Shown: one piece after another, positions 1 to 10,900 of the stretch | How positions within the stretch are numbered: the first letter of the stretch is position 1 | How the letters are laid out: the number at the start of each line of letters is the position of its first letter | Position numbers and translations under genes: made by a program | The notes under the pieces: generated by a model | Databases searched by the model: none | What the model was told of the DNA's origin: nothing | Seen by the model: the letters and a program-made list of their open reading frames with translations, nothing else | Assembly (NCBI GenBank): GCA_003993805.1 | Contig: RSEF01000005.1 | Span: 19,458,492 to 19,522,491 of the forward strand | DNA: 64,000 nucleotides | Direction: 5' to 3' | From: Himantopus leucocephalus | Lineage: Eukaryota > Chordata > Aves > Charadriiformes > Recurvirostridae

Positions 1-2341
1 GCTGCTGTGGCACACGGGGCTCAGTGCACCACACCGACCACCACCGCCATCCCCGCAGCAGGACGAGGCAGGAGCAAGATGCAGCCGAGCGCCAGTGCTG
101 CAAACGAGCCACCCGATCCTTGTCAACACGGATGGCAGCTGACCTCGCTCCCACGCCGAGACTCCCGAGAGGGAGCTCCTGCCCCGCCATGAGGGTCTTT
201 GGGTGCTGGACCCCCCCTGCCCCTCCAGGTGAGACGGGGCTGGCAGGGAGGGGGAGCACACCCTGCGCTGCCGCTGACCCCCCCTTCCCTCCTCCCCTGC
301 AGAGAAGGAACCCGGAGAAGAGCCACAGGAGAGGGGACCCACGCGCTTTGTGGCCGATGGCAGCCAGCACGTGCTGCGTCTCTCAGCCCAATGCGCCCCC
401 TCGTCTCTCGCACGCCTGGCAACCTGCCTCCCTGAAGGAAGTCATTAACAGCCAGGCCCCTGCTCAAGACAAACATCTCTGAGGCAGGGGGGATGCTGAT
501 CTCGCCTGTTCCCATTCCTGCGAGCCCGGCGGCTGAGCGCGGATGGTAACTGAGAAGGCCGGGGACAAGCCAAGCTCAACAGTGCATGGATTCCACAGAT
601 TGCTGCGATCTTTATCGGTCTGCCTGGGGAGGGAGAGCCTGCTCATGGGCCACACCAACTCATCTTCCATTCCCTGCACCATCCCTGCAGGACAAGGTGA
701 CATCTCCACCAGGGCTGCTCCTTGGCCATGCCTGGAAGTGGGACCTTCTCCCTCTGTTGTGACCCAAGTCCCCTGGTCTCCCACCCGGCTGCAGCTCCTG
801 CATCTGGCTCCTGGAACTCCTGTCCTCCAGGATCTGGAGGGGCAGAAGGAGCACAGACGCCATCCAGCCCAGCAGAGAGGACTCGTGCTCCCGTTCAGCC
901 TGGGAGGGTTCCTGCTCCTGCGTGCTGGGCAGGACACGAGCCCAGGGGAGGTTTGCATGGCAGAGCCTCTGTCTCGGCTGGTGTTTGCTCCCTCCACGGC
1001 CCCAGGCTGGAGCGAAGCAGCCACAGGTCGGACATGCCTGCTTAACCCCTCCTGCCCAAGCTGCTCGCCGAGGGGCAGGCAATGAAACTGCTGTTGCTGG
1101 CTTCTCGCAAGCTGCTTGAGTCAGTGCAGGCGGCGGGGGCAGCAGCCCTGCCTGCCCTCCTCCAGCCGCACAAGCAAGGCGCGGCGGGACGGGGAAATCA
1201 ATCCGGGTGAACAACCGCCCCGACTGGTTCAGCACAGCAACAGAAACGCTTGTGCTGGCAAAAGCCGAAAGGACAGACAGAGCTCCTCCTTTAGTCCCTT
1301 CCGCAGCCAGGAGCTACTGTGGATTTACAGTGCCTCAAGAGGGGTGGATCTCGGGCAGGGGCTGGTGAGAGCCCCCTTTCCCTCGGCTCGTGTGTGTCCC
1401 GTCCCGTCCCCGTCCCTCCCCCCGCTCTGTTTTATGCCCTGGGGCTTAGGCAGCCTGTGCTCGGCCTTACCTGTCCCCCGCCCCAGGGCACTCAGGAGAT
1501 GGACATCCATCCCCGCCTGCTGACACAGCCCCCTCCCCATCTCTGGCGCCCAGGCTCAGCCCCTCGCTCCGATCCTGCTCCAGCACGCCCCAAACCCCAG
1601 CAGAGCCGGCCGAGAGGCTCAGGCAGGCAGCGGCAGCATTTGTGCGAGAGGCACGGCTGGCACAAGACACTGCCTTACAGCAGTCACGGCCTCGGGCGCA
1701 TACCACCTCAGGTTGCCTGGCAGCGCAGCTGAAGGACCACCAAGACCCTGCTTGGGCCACCCAAGGGCGGCCAGCCCGGCGGGGCAGCCGCACAGCAGCC
1801 AGGCTGGAGGAGCCGCCATCACCGCAAACAAAGGAGGGGGAGAAGCTCCTACTGCCAGACAGGTTGAGCAGCTTCTCCCTCCCTGCCCTGCGGGAGGACG
1901 GAGCTGCAGGAACCCTCCCGGGCCTGAGCACCGCTCGCCACAGCCCGGGCTCAGCGCCGCTCCGGGTTCGGGGCAGCCCCGTCACCAGGGTGCTGCTACT
2001 CCTGACGCGATGCGGGGCCGCCGGCAGCAGGCAGTGCTCCCTCCCAGCGGGGTAAGCCAGGCTGGGGCACGGAGGAGCCCGCCGCCCCGCCAGCAGGAGG
2101 GGAAGGGCCCGGGGCTACATCCGACCGCCCAGTGGAACTCCTTGCTGCAGGACGACCGGCTCAATTAGCACTGAGTTTTAACCACCAATTAGCCAGACAA
2201 TTAGAAGCGGATGCAAGTTTTCTCCTGCATGAGCCTCATTGACTCAGCTTATGGTACTGTCTGTGCGATCCTCATCTCCGAAGGGGGTGAAGTTAAAGGG
2301 ACCCCATGGCGTCCCCTGCCCCGGTGCCTCCCGCCACGTAC
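1..2341 (-). other. CTNND1 intron (left edge)
   Basis: This is intron sequence downstream of the exon ending at 2342. No further CTNND1 exon, in particular nothing encoding the region that follows RRRLR in human, is recognisable in any minus-strand frame, so the next exon is outside the window. The only structured part is a cluster of AATTAG motifs and an AP-1/MARE-like site at 2163-2248. Long open frames here are GC-rich chance frames. Confidence 0.7.
2163..2248. promoter_or_regulatory. AATTAG cluster with AP-1/MARE-like site (candidate enhancer)
   Basis: AATTAG occurs three times in 42 bp (2163-2168, 2187-2192, 2199-2204), and TGACTCAGC follows at 2240-2248. The patch is AT-rich against a GC-rich background. 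AATTAG contains the TAATT core bound by many homeodomain proteins, and TGACTCAGC matches AP-1 and half of a Maf recognition element. Enhancer function is inference. Confidence 0.3.
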
Positions 2342-4917
2342 CTGAGCCGCCGCCGCGGATCAGAGGGGGTCCCTGCCCGCCTGGCCGTGCCGTAGTCAGA
2401 CATAAGCCCGTAGTCCACATCTTCAAAGCCCACGCTGCGCTGATCATCCTCCAGGCCGTAGGGCTCGGGGTGGAAGTGGTTGAGGTCCATGTTGCTGCCC
2501 CCGACACGCACTTGAGGCTGGGGGCCGTAGATGTCCTGGCGGCTGGGGGCCCGGTAGGTGTCCATGGAGGGGCGGTAGCGCTCATCAATGCGGGTGACAC
2601 GGGACAGGCTGCCGTAGCTGTGATCGCTGCCCGGGTAGCCGTCCTCGTAGGGGCGGCCATAGCCATCAGGGTAGTGGTAGTTACGCGGGAGGGTGGCTGT
2701 GCCTGGCTGGCTCAGGTAGCCACCAGGGCCCCCATTGCCATTCTTGCGGAAGTTCCTGTCCATGGTCTGGACGTAGTTGCTGGTGACGGGGGAGGTTTCC
2801 AAAGGTAACCCATCGGGCCCCACCGGTACCTGCTGCACCGTCCGGGTGGTGACAGTCTTCACCACTTTCTTCACCTAGAGGGATGGATGGAGGACACACT
2901 GCCATCAGAAACCCGTCACACCCCTGTGTCCCCACATTCCCCCTCCAGCCCAGCACCTTACTCCAGGCAGATTTCACACCCCGTTTCAGCTCACGGCATG
3001 GCCAGCTGGCAGACATCATGGCTGCAGCACCCCCGCCGTCACAGTCCCTAGCCAGAGCCCTGTCCCTCCACGCTCTCCCCAGGCCTGTACCGTGGTCTCT
3101 GTACGCCGGGTTGTCCCATCATCTGACGTCTCCACAGACACGACCGACATGGCCCCTTCTGGGTCCTCCTCCATAGTGTACGTCTCCTCCACAATCTGGC
3201 CCGGGTCCTGCATCCTGGGGATTGTGCTGTACAAGAGGTGGCTGTGGTCCTGAGGGGAGCAAGGGACAGGCAGTGAGCAGACACGGCCCCCCCTGGAGTC
3301 AGCCGGCCAAGAGATCTCGCCTCTCAGGGAGCACCGATACCCTCTTGCATGGGAAGGGGTACCAACAACCCCACACCCAAAGCCCCTTCAAGCCAGGGCA
3401 GACACATTAGAGACACAAGTGCCGCTCTCCCAGCTCAGGTGGGAGCGCTGCCCCTGCACCCACCACCCAGCACGCAGGCTGCTGCAGCCAGAGCGTTCAG
3501 CTCCCCTTACCTGCGGCCCGTTGAGCTTCAGATCTGGGTATTTCTGCCTTTCCAGGTCAGCATCGCCCAAGAAACGGCCGTTCTGAAACACAGAGCAGCA
3601 CAGCAGGCCTGTTACTAGGCTGATCTCCCACCGCTGGGGTCCCACATATCCATGTCCCCACCTTCCCTGCCAGGCTGCGAGCGGGCCGTCCCCTGCGTCT
3701 GACAGAGACACCCAACGCACACCCACATGTCACTCCCAGGAGAGGAACACACTCCTCGGGGGTCTGTGCGACACGCAGCAAGCCACCCCTCATTCCAGCC
3801 CAGGGAGGAGATGGAGAACAGACCATTCAGTGCCCCTCCAGACATCCCAGCTCTCCCATGGTGCCCACATGCTCCTGACGGAATGGCCACGACCCTTCCC
3901 TGCTCCCCAGCATGGCCCTGGACACCTTCCACATCTTCTGACGCAGGAGCCGCAATCGACATCCCAGAGGCCCCCCAGGACTGGCAGGGAACAGCGCAGA
4001 CGCTCGGCGGCTGATTGCAGAGTGCTACAGTTTGACTCTCTTGCACTCCTGCTCTGCCCACCCCTTCCTTCCCCCCCAACCCACACGTCTCTCCCAGCAC
4101 CACCACCTTCCACAGCACCCGCCTTTCCACCTGCTGGAACGGCACACCGCCACACACCAGCCCTCCCAGCACCCTCCCCAAAACAGAGCCCGGGAAAGCG
4201 GGAACAGGAGAGAGACCTCAAGCCAAGGCAGATGAAACCACACTTCCAGCCCTGTAGGGCAAAGAGATCTCTCCCAGCCCAGGTTTGGCCCTTTGGGGGA
4301 CAGACTGCAGGGACTTGCCCATCGTCACACGAGAGGGAGACACACACGCTCCCCCACGGCTATACACCAAGCCCTGCATTTCGGCCACCTTCCAAGCAGC
4401 GGAGCAAAGATGCCCAGGTACTGAGTACAGCCTCCAACCTTCACAAAACCAAACCAGAGCTGACCTGGCAGCAAGACCCTCCAGGATGGCTCCTTCTCCC
4501 CAGAAGGCTCCCGCTGCCGAGGTAGGTTTGCACATCCCCAGATGACCTTCAGCCCCAGCACACACAGAGCACCACCAGTGTTCCAAGACCAGCCTGGACC
4601 TCCTCCACCTTGCATCCCCAGGGAGGGGAGCCGGGCCCGGGGCTGCCCCCACCGAGGCAGGACTGACACGGACGGGGGCTCCAGGAGCCTCCACACCCAC
4701 CTCTGCCCAGGGGGTTTTTTACCTGGTGCCGCCGGGTGAGCGTGCCGTTGGCCAAGCCCGGGCCGGCGTCCTGTGGGGAGACCCGGACTCGTTCCAGTTG
4801 GGCTGAGACATGGCGCCGTTCCTCCTCGAGCGCCCGGGTCAGCTTCTCAAACTGTGCCTCCTGCTCCTTGACAGAGGCAAGGATGCTGGCGGTCGACTCC
4901 ACTTCCGAGTCGTCCAT
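2342..4917 (-). CDS. CTNND1: Catenin delta-1 (p120-catenin), N-terminal coding exons only
   Basis: p120-catenin binds the juxtamembrane tail of classical cadherins, stabilises them at adherens junctions and regulates Rho GTPases. Four coding exons are visible on the minus strand: 4917-4723, 3582-3511, 3249-3091 and 2874-2342, each with AG/GT borders and consistent phase; the last ends in phase 2. They give 319 residues plus a split codon, from MDDSEVES (start of isoform 1, with the coiled coil at about residues 10-45) to the RRRLR that precedes the armadillo repeats in human. Tyrosines of the phosphorylation region are kept ([21 protein letters not shown]). The armadillo repeats and C-terminus lie beyond the left edge. 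The methionine that starts human isoform 2 (residue 55) is leucine here, while isoform 3's Met102 (IPRMQDPG) is kept. Relative to human there are two extra residues in the ETYTMEED stretch. Identification is very secure. Confidence 0.97.
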
Positions 4918-4983
4918 GGGTGATGGGTGCCCAGGACGGGCAGGGCAGGGGCAGAGGGCACAGGGAGGCACAAGCAGAGGCGG
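4918..4983 (-). other. CTNND1: CTNND1 5' UTR part of the first coding exon
   Basis: Upstream of the CTNND1 start codon (4917-4915) the minus strand has no AG until 4985-4984, which is preceded by a pyrimidine-rich tract. This makes 4983 the likely first base of the exon and gives 66 bases of 5' UTR. The acceptor is inferred from sequence only, so the exact border could differ. Confidence 0.55.
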
Positions 4984-7900
4984 CTTGGTGTCAAGGTGAG
5001 GGGAAGAAAAGTGACCCAGAAGGGCAGGAGCCCCTCTCTTCACTGCATGTGATTTGGGGGAGGAAAGGAGGAGAGAAGAGCGGTCAGAAGAGACTGATTT
5101 CATTAAGACAGATTCTCAGAAGAAAAAAAATTATCTTATGTCATTAACACCCGTTCCCACCCACCACCAGAGAGCTGGCAAGAGGGTCTCAGAGCAGCAC
5201 AGCCCCAGGCATGACTCAAGATGCTCCTCGCCCCAGCATTTAAGCTTGGGGAAACGGCACTGTGGGGGCAGAAGGAACTCCCCCATCACACCAAACAGTT
5301 GGTGTTGAGCCAGGTTCAGAGGAGCTGCCGTCTGCTCCCTCCTCCCACACGGGCCCTCCCCGGGCCGCAGGAAAGCCTCCCCTACGAGGAAAATCTGCCT
5401 GCAGTCGGTGGCGGGAGGGGAGCGCACGTCAGGAGACACTCCTGCAGAGTGAGAGGTGACCCACGCCCGAGGGAAGGGCTGAAGGAGAGGGCTCTGTCAC
5501 TCATCTGCTCCCTCCTCCCCAGTGCGGTAAGAGGTGGGGAGAGAGCCCAGCTCCACAGCCCCTTGCGACCCAGGAAAGGGAATGAAGCGGGACAGGATCC
5601 CCCTAAAGGGGACCCCATGAGCCCCTGTGACTATGGTCAACACTCGCCGCCACCCTCCAGGCTCTCAGCAGGGCTCTCAAGGCTGCAGCCACCCCAGGAG
5701 GAACTCAGCCCACAGATCTAGGGACGGGCAGTGCCTTGGACCCCTCCAGCATCCCCTCCCAAAGGAAAACAGTGAACAAGCACACCGCAATCAACGTATT
5801 TTGATAGATAAAGGCAATATTCTTCCATACAGACCTGTTAGAGGAGGAAGTTCGGGTTTGATTGGCAAAGGCACGGGACAGCCAGGTCTAGACGCAGAGA
5901 GTCATGGGGGAAATAGCCCAGCCACCACAGTGAGGAAGCAGGAGGGAAGGGAGCTGCAGGGACAGCAGGAGAGGAGGTCAAAAATCACACTCAAAACAGA
6001 AGGCAGTGCAGGGAACAGCAGGGAAACGGGCTCGTCTCTCCCACCCGCTCTTCTCTAAGGGATGAAGCCATGTCTGGAGAGGGCTGGTGGGGTGGCAAAC
6101 ACAGCACTGCTCCCACAGCAGCCCCCTGGAGACCCCGGCATCCCCGACTGTTCCCCACCGATGGGGGAACAGCACAGGCGGAGGGGAGTGGTGAGGGCTC
6201 AGCCCTCCGCCCCCCGCGCAGCCGAGTCCCAGCAAGCCCGCCAGAGGTTTCCCCAAACCCGTGCAGTCATGGCAGGCGTGTGGGGACTCGTTCGAGCCAG
6301 GCAGCCGGCACAGAAACTGCTTTCCCACGGTCTCCAGCATCAGCTCTGCCCACTCCCCCAGCGCCACCGCCCCGGCGCGGCTGTAACGGTGACCCAGGAC
6401 CAAGAGGACAGGCAGTATCGCCCCTCCACAGAGCCCTGTCCCATCTGCCTCCCACAGCCCCGCTCCTCCAGTCCCAGCCTGCAGCAGATGCTGGTTCAGA
6501 GGAGCCCAGAGGAAGGCTTTTTTTTTATTATTAATTTCCCACACTATCTCAAGTGTATCCAGATCAAACCCTTCCTGAAATGCCTCCCCAGCTCCCAATG
6601 AGCCCACTCCTCCCAGTCGCTCTGCCCCTCGGAAGCTTCCCTCGGACACAGGCAGCCCCGGCGCGTATCAGACACTGTGGCACCACCACGACTGGGCCCA
6701 GCAAAGCAGGGTGGATTTTTTCCAAGCGTTTTGGAGGCTGCCTGCAGCACATTTTAACATCTGGTCGCCGCCACCCTGTAATCTGCCTTCATCAATAAAA
6801 AGATCCAGTTCTACTCGTGCCCATGCGGTGCCCAGCAAGAGACGAAGCCATGGCACGGGCACAGCTGCTCCAGACCCGCTGTGGCTCCCAGCGCCCTGCC
6901 CCAGCCCCACGCAGGCTGGGACACTCGCCGGCTGCTCCGCACCCCAGGAGGAACGCAGCCCACTGCTCTTGGCTCAGCAGCCCAAGCAGGCTTTCAGAGG
7001 CTCCCAGACATGACTCCCAGCTCATGCATGCAGCTTTCCACTCCTCCCACCTTGCAACAGGTATGCCCTAAGGCTTTTTTCAACAGATTGACTCCCCAAG
7101 CCTTGTATGGAAATGTAGGGACAGCTCTGACCCTTGCTGCTCCAAGGTCTCACCTGCCCCACGGATTTGCAACAGCAATCCTCTGAAGGAGAGGCTCGGT
7201 GCCTCCTGGAACAGTGCTGACACATCCCAACTCTCACCCTTGAGTCAAACACTCCCCACCTTTGGTGGGCGTCCACGCACTGGAGGCAGGGACCCAGACC
7301 CTCTGCCTTCTGGGACTGGCTGGAGGTCACCGTCAGTCCACGGGGATGCAGAGTGGGTCTGCAGGGCTCAGCCCCGCGGAGTCCTACCACAGCCAGCCCG
7401 GTGCTGGGGAAAGGCAGCCGGGACCAACCGCCCCGTCCCATCTCCTTGACGCATCCCAGACTTCTCCAGCAGGTCAGGGGCTGCTCCTACCACCAAGACA
7501 CCCTACACCACTGGAGCATCCAAAACCCCAGCCAGAAGCCCTGTTGGCTTGTTGCGATTCGTTTCCAGAGCGGTATTTCGCCAAGCCCTTCTAAGGAAAG
7601 GAACCCCCGCAGCAGAGAGGGGATCCTCCGTGACATGACTGTGCCCAAGTAGCTGTGCTGCTATGTAACGGCTGCCCAGCCTGCCCTCAACCGTCCCTAC
7701 GCAGAAGGGGCAGACTTTTGGGGTGCATGAGGATGGAGCCAGCACGCTGGCTTCAAGGAGGGATTTAGCTGAGCCCCTGCTCACTTGCTTGCGAGCAGCC
7801 AGGCTTGCCTCCGCGGGAAGGCACACAGAGGAGAGCGAGCAACCCCAGCAGATTCCTCCAGCCCCACGTAGCTCCCAGGCAGGCCCTGCAGCCAGCAACA

Positions 7901-10900
7901 CCCCCCCAGCCCCGGGACCCCATCCCTGCATGTCCCCTGGGAACACAGTGCCCAGACCCCATCTCTGCACGTCCCATGGGAACCCATCCCGGAGAACGTG
8001 GAAGCTAACAATGAAACTTGCAGGGCAGTGAAGGGCCCCCGATAAGGGGCCAGAGCAGCTGCAAGGCTGTTTCCTTCCCGTCCCTTCCGCAGGGAGTAAA
8101 CACAAGAGCAGGGGAAGGAACAGGACAGGTCTCTCGCCCGCTGGCTCTCCGTGTCCCCCTGCGCTCACAGAAGCCCCTCCAGCCCAGGCAGGGGGAGGTG
8201 TGGGAACACGCACAAGTCACCCCCTTCCCCTTTGGGCCACCAGGTCAGAGCAGAAAGCCTCCGGGAGAGGGGGCAGCCGAGGGGCTTTCAGGGAGCCCGT
8301 CCCCTCGGGGTGGCCGGGCTGTGGTCACAGGCTGAGTGGAGCCCATGGCTCTGCAGACCCACAGACACCAGCTGGTTGTTGGTCCAGAGTGGCCACCTGA
8401 GGGTCTCTCCACAGGATCAGGCCGTGTTAAGCACTGGGTAGCGACTCTAAGTGTCTGGAGCCTGCCCTGCATGCATGAACAGCGGGCACGGCTCCATCAC
8501 GGGCAAGAGGTGCCATCGGAACAGGGCACCCGCTGCCCGAGGGGGCTCACCCAGCTCTCCTCCTGGGGCCTCCGCCACCAGGACACACCACTCCCTCTGC
8601 TCTTGTTCCAGCCATGTAGTCTTCATCGACCCAGGATTAAAGACATAATTACCAAGAGGCAGTGCCAGGTCCAGCGAAGTTAGCAGACGCTGTCCCCAGC
8701 TCTGCCCGCAGACACACGACAGCACCGTCCCAGGCTGGAGCACAGCCCTTCCCTTACAGCTGGCTGACACACAACCCTCACAACCACCCAGCCTTACGCC
8801 TCCCCAGCTGCAGAGAATCTGCCCCAAATCCCTCCCGCAGCGGCTCACGCACCAGTATTTCAGGGACAGGGCTTCCTGGACACAGCACGGCCCCTTGCCG
8901 CCTCCCGATGCCAGCTCAGGCACCGGTCATCCTCAGAGCGCAGCATGGAGGGGAGAGGAGAGGAGAGCCCCAGTGGCGACCCCGGCCAGCAAGATGCTTG
9001 TGACAGCTCGAAGCCAAGTACGCCGGATCCCACAAGGGTGAAATTCCAGGGATCGCTCTGCGCCCGTCCCCCCTCCTCCTCCCCAGCCTCTGAAGATACA
9101 ACTACAGAGCATTTTTCCAGAGCCAGACCCTGACCATCTTTGAGGACGGCCGCATGAAAGCCTTTTCATCATGCAAGAGGCACTTGCTGACACACCCGTT
9201 ACTTAAAAACCCCAGCAAGCCAAAAATATTTCAGCTGGCTCATTCAGGGCAAAACAAAAAAGCCTAAAGACAAAACGCACCCCGGAGCGGCTTCTGCCCC
9301 AGGGCAGGAGATGCACCAGAGGACTTCCCCCATGGCTATCGGCAAGAGGGGACCTCCAGGGACCAACACAGCTACCCAGAAAGCTTTACATCCAAATCCC
9401 TCTGGCCTTCTCATGTCCCAATCTCCTGGCACCAGCACAACCCCGTGCTGCGCCCCAGAGGTCCTGAAGCCAGAGCAGGGCCACCAGAGATGTCCGACAC
9501 ACAGTGCCTTCAGAGCCCCCTTGCTGGCAGGGAGGCAGCCACCAGCCAATCTGCATGAACAGAGCTTCCCTATGCAGGTACAGACCAAAATCTTCCCAGT
9601 TGGACTAAAGGCTTGGTAGTAGCCTGAAAAAAACCCTAATCCCTGAGCAAGCCCTCCAAAGCTCTTCCGCTGGGGGCAGCTTTGACATGGCACATTCTTC
9701 CCAAACCTGTTGCCCCTCCTTCTTGGGGGAAATTGCCTCCTCCCAGAACAAATCCTTTGCCTGGAAAAATAATGTCCAGGGCCAAACCACAGCCATACCC
9801 ACCAAGAGTTCACCTGCACCCTCCTCCGCTGGGGGATGGAGTTCAAGCCTCGAAGGTTCCCCACCAGCAGTGCCTCCCTGTCAGCCATGGAGAGATTCAC
9901 CCCAGGGCCCGCACCATGCCGACAGATGGGGAATGGTACACCACCGCAGGCCAGGGAGACCGGACAAGATGTGGCAGATAAGACAGAGGCAGGAGGCTCC
10001 ACGGGCAGCACCCGCCGCAGCCCAGGGGATCTCCAGTGCACAGCCCTCCGCCTGGGCCTTTCCAAGGACACGGTCCAGCCCTGCTCCGTGCCGTGATGTG
10101 CCCAGAGAGCTGTCACGCAAAGGTCCTGGGATCCCTGGAGCTAAGGCCACTCCTTCAGCATGGAGGATTTGGGGCAAAGTTCAACCCAAGCACCTACAAA
10201 GCCAGAAACCACCTCTGCCACACCAGCCCTGCCCCAGCTCCCTGCAGAGACACACCAGGCACTCGCTCCCAACAGCGCTCTGCCACCATGGAGGGGGGGG
10301 ACAGGGTCACGCCAGCTCTGACCGCCGAGTCCCAGCCCTCCCCGCAGCTTTACTGCATGTTTGTGTCCCCCGAGGCACCTGTTAAGCAAGTGGCATGGTT
10401 TGTCACCACGGCCAGACACCCCTGGCAGCCCCCCGTCCTCCAACTCACCACCGCTGACCATGACCAGAGCCTGGAGGGACCCGGCCCCTCGCCCGGGCTG
10501 GCCGAGCCCCTGCGGGGACACCAGGAGCTCCGGGCTCCCACGCCAGACCCCCCGGCCAGGGTGGCGAGAAGGGATGCGCTGCCCAAGGAACTCGCTCCTG
10601 CGCCAGCGCAGTCCCCAGCGCCCACCAGACAGGAAAAATGGCAGCATGGCTCAAATCATCCGCCTTGCCCCACCGATGCGAGGGACCACGAGGAGAGCCA
10701 GCTGGCTGCCCGCCCTGCGAAGGGAGCACCAACCCACTCAGCGCCAGACCCCCTGTCCGAGAGAGAGAGGAAGCAACAAATCCTCCTGGTTCCGGTTGCC
10801 TATCGTGATGCACTTAGGAAAAAAAAAAGAAGACAGTAACACCATCAATAATTCAAGCCTGCAATTGTCCGAGCGCCCGCAGTGCATTACGCTTGCCTCG

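Noticed and set aside
7906..7996. Possible 40-bp minisatellite (CCCATCTCTGCA-type units)
   Set aside because: Only about two diverged copies; too weak to call a repeat.
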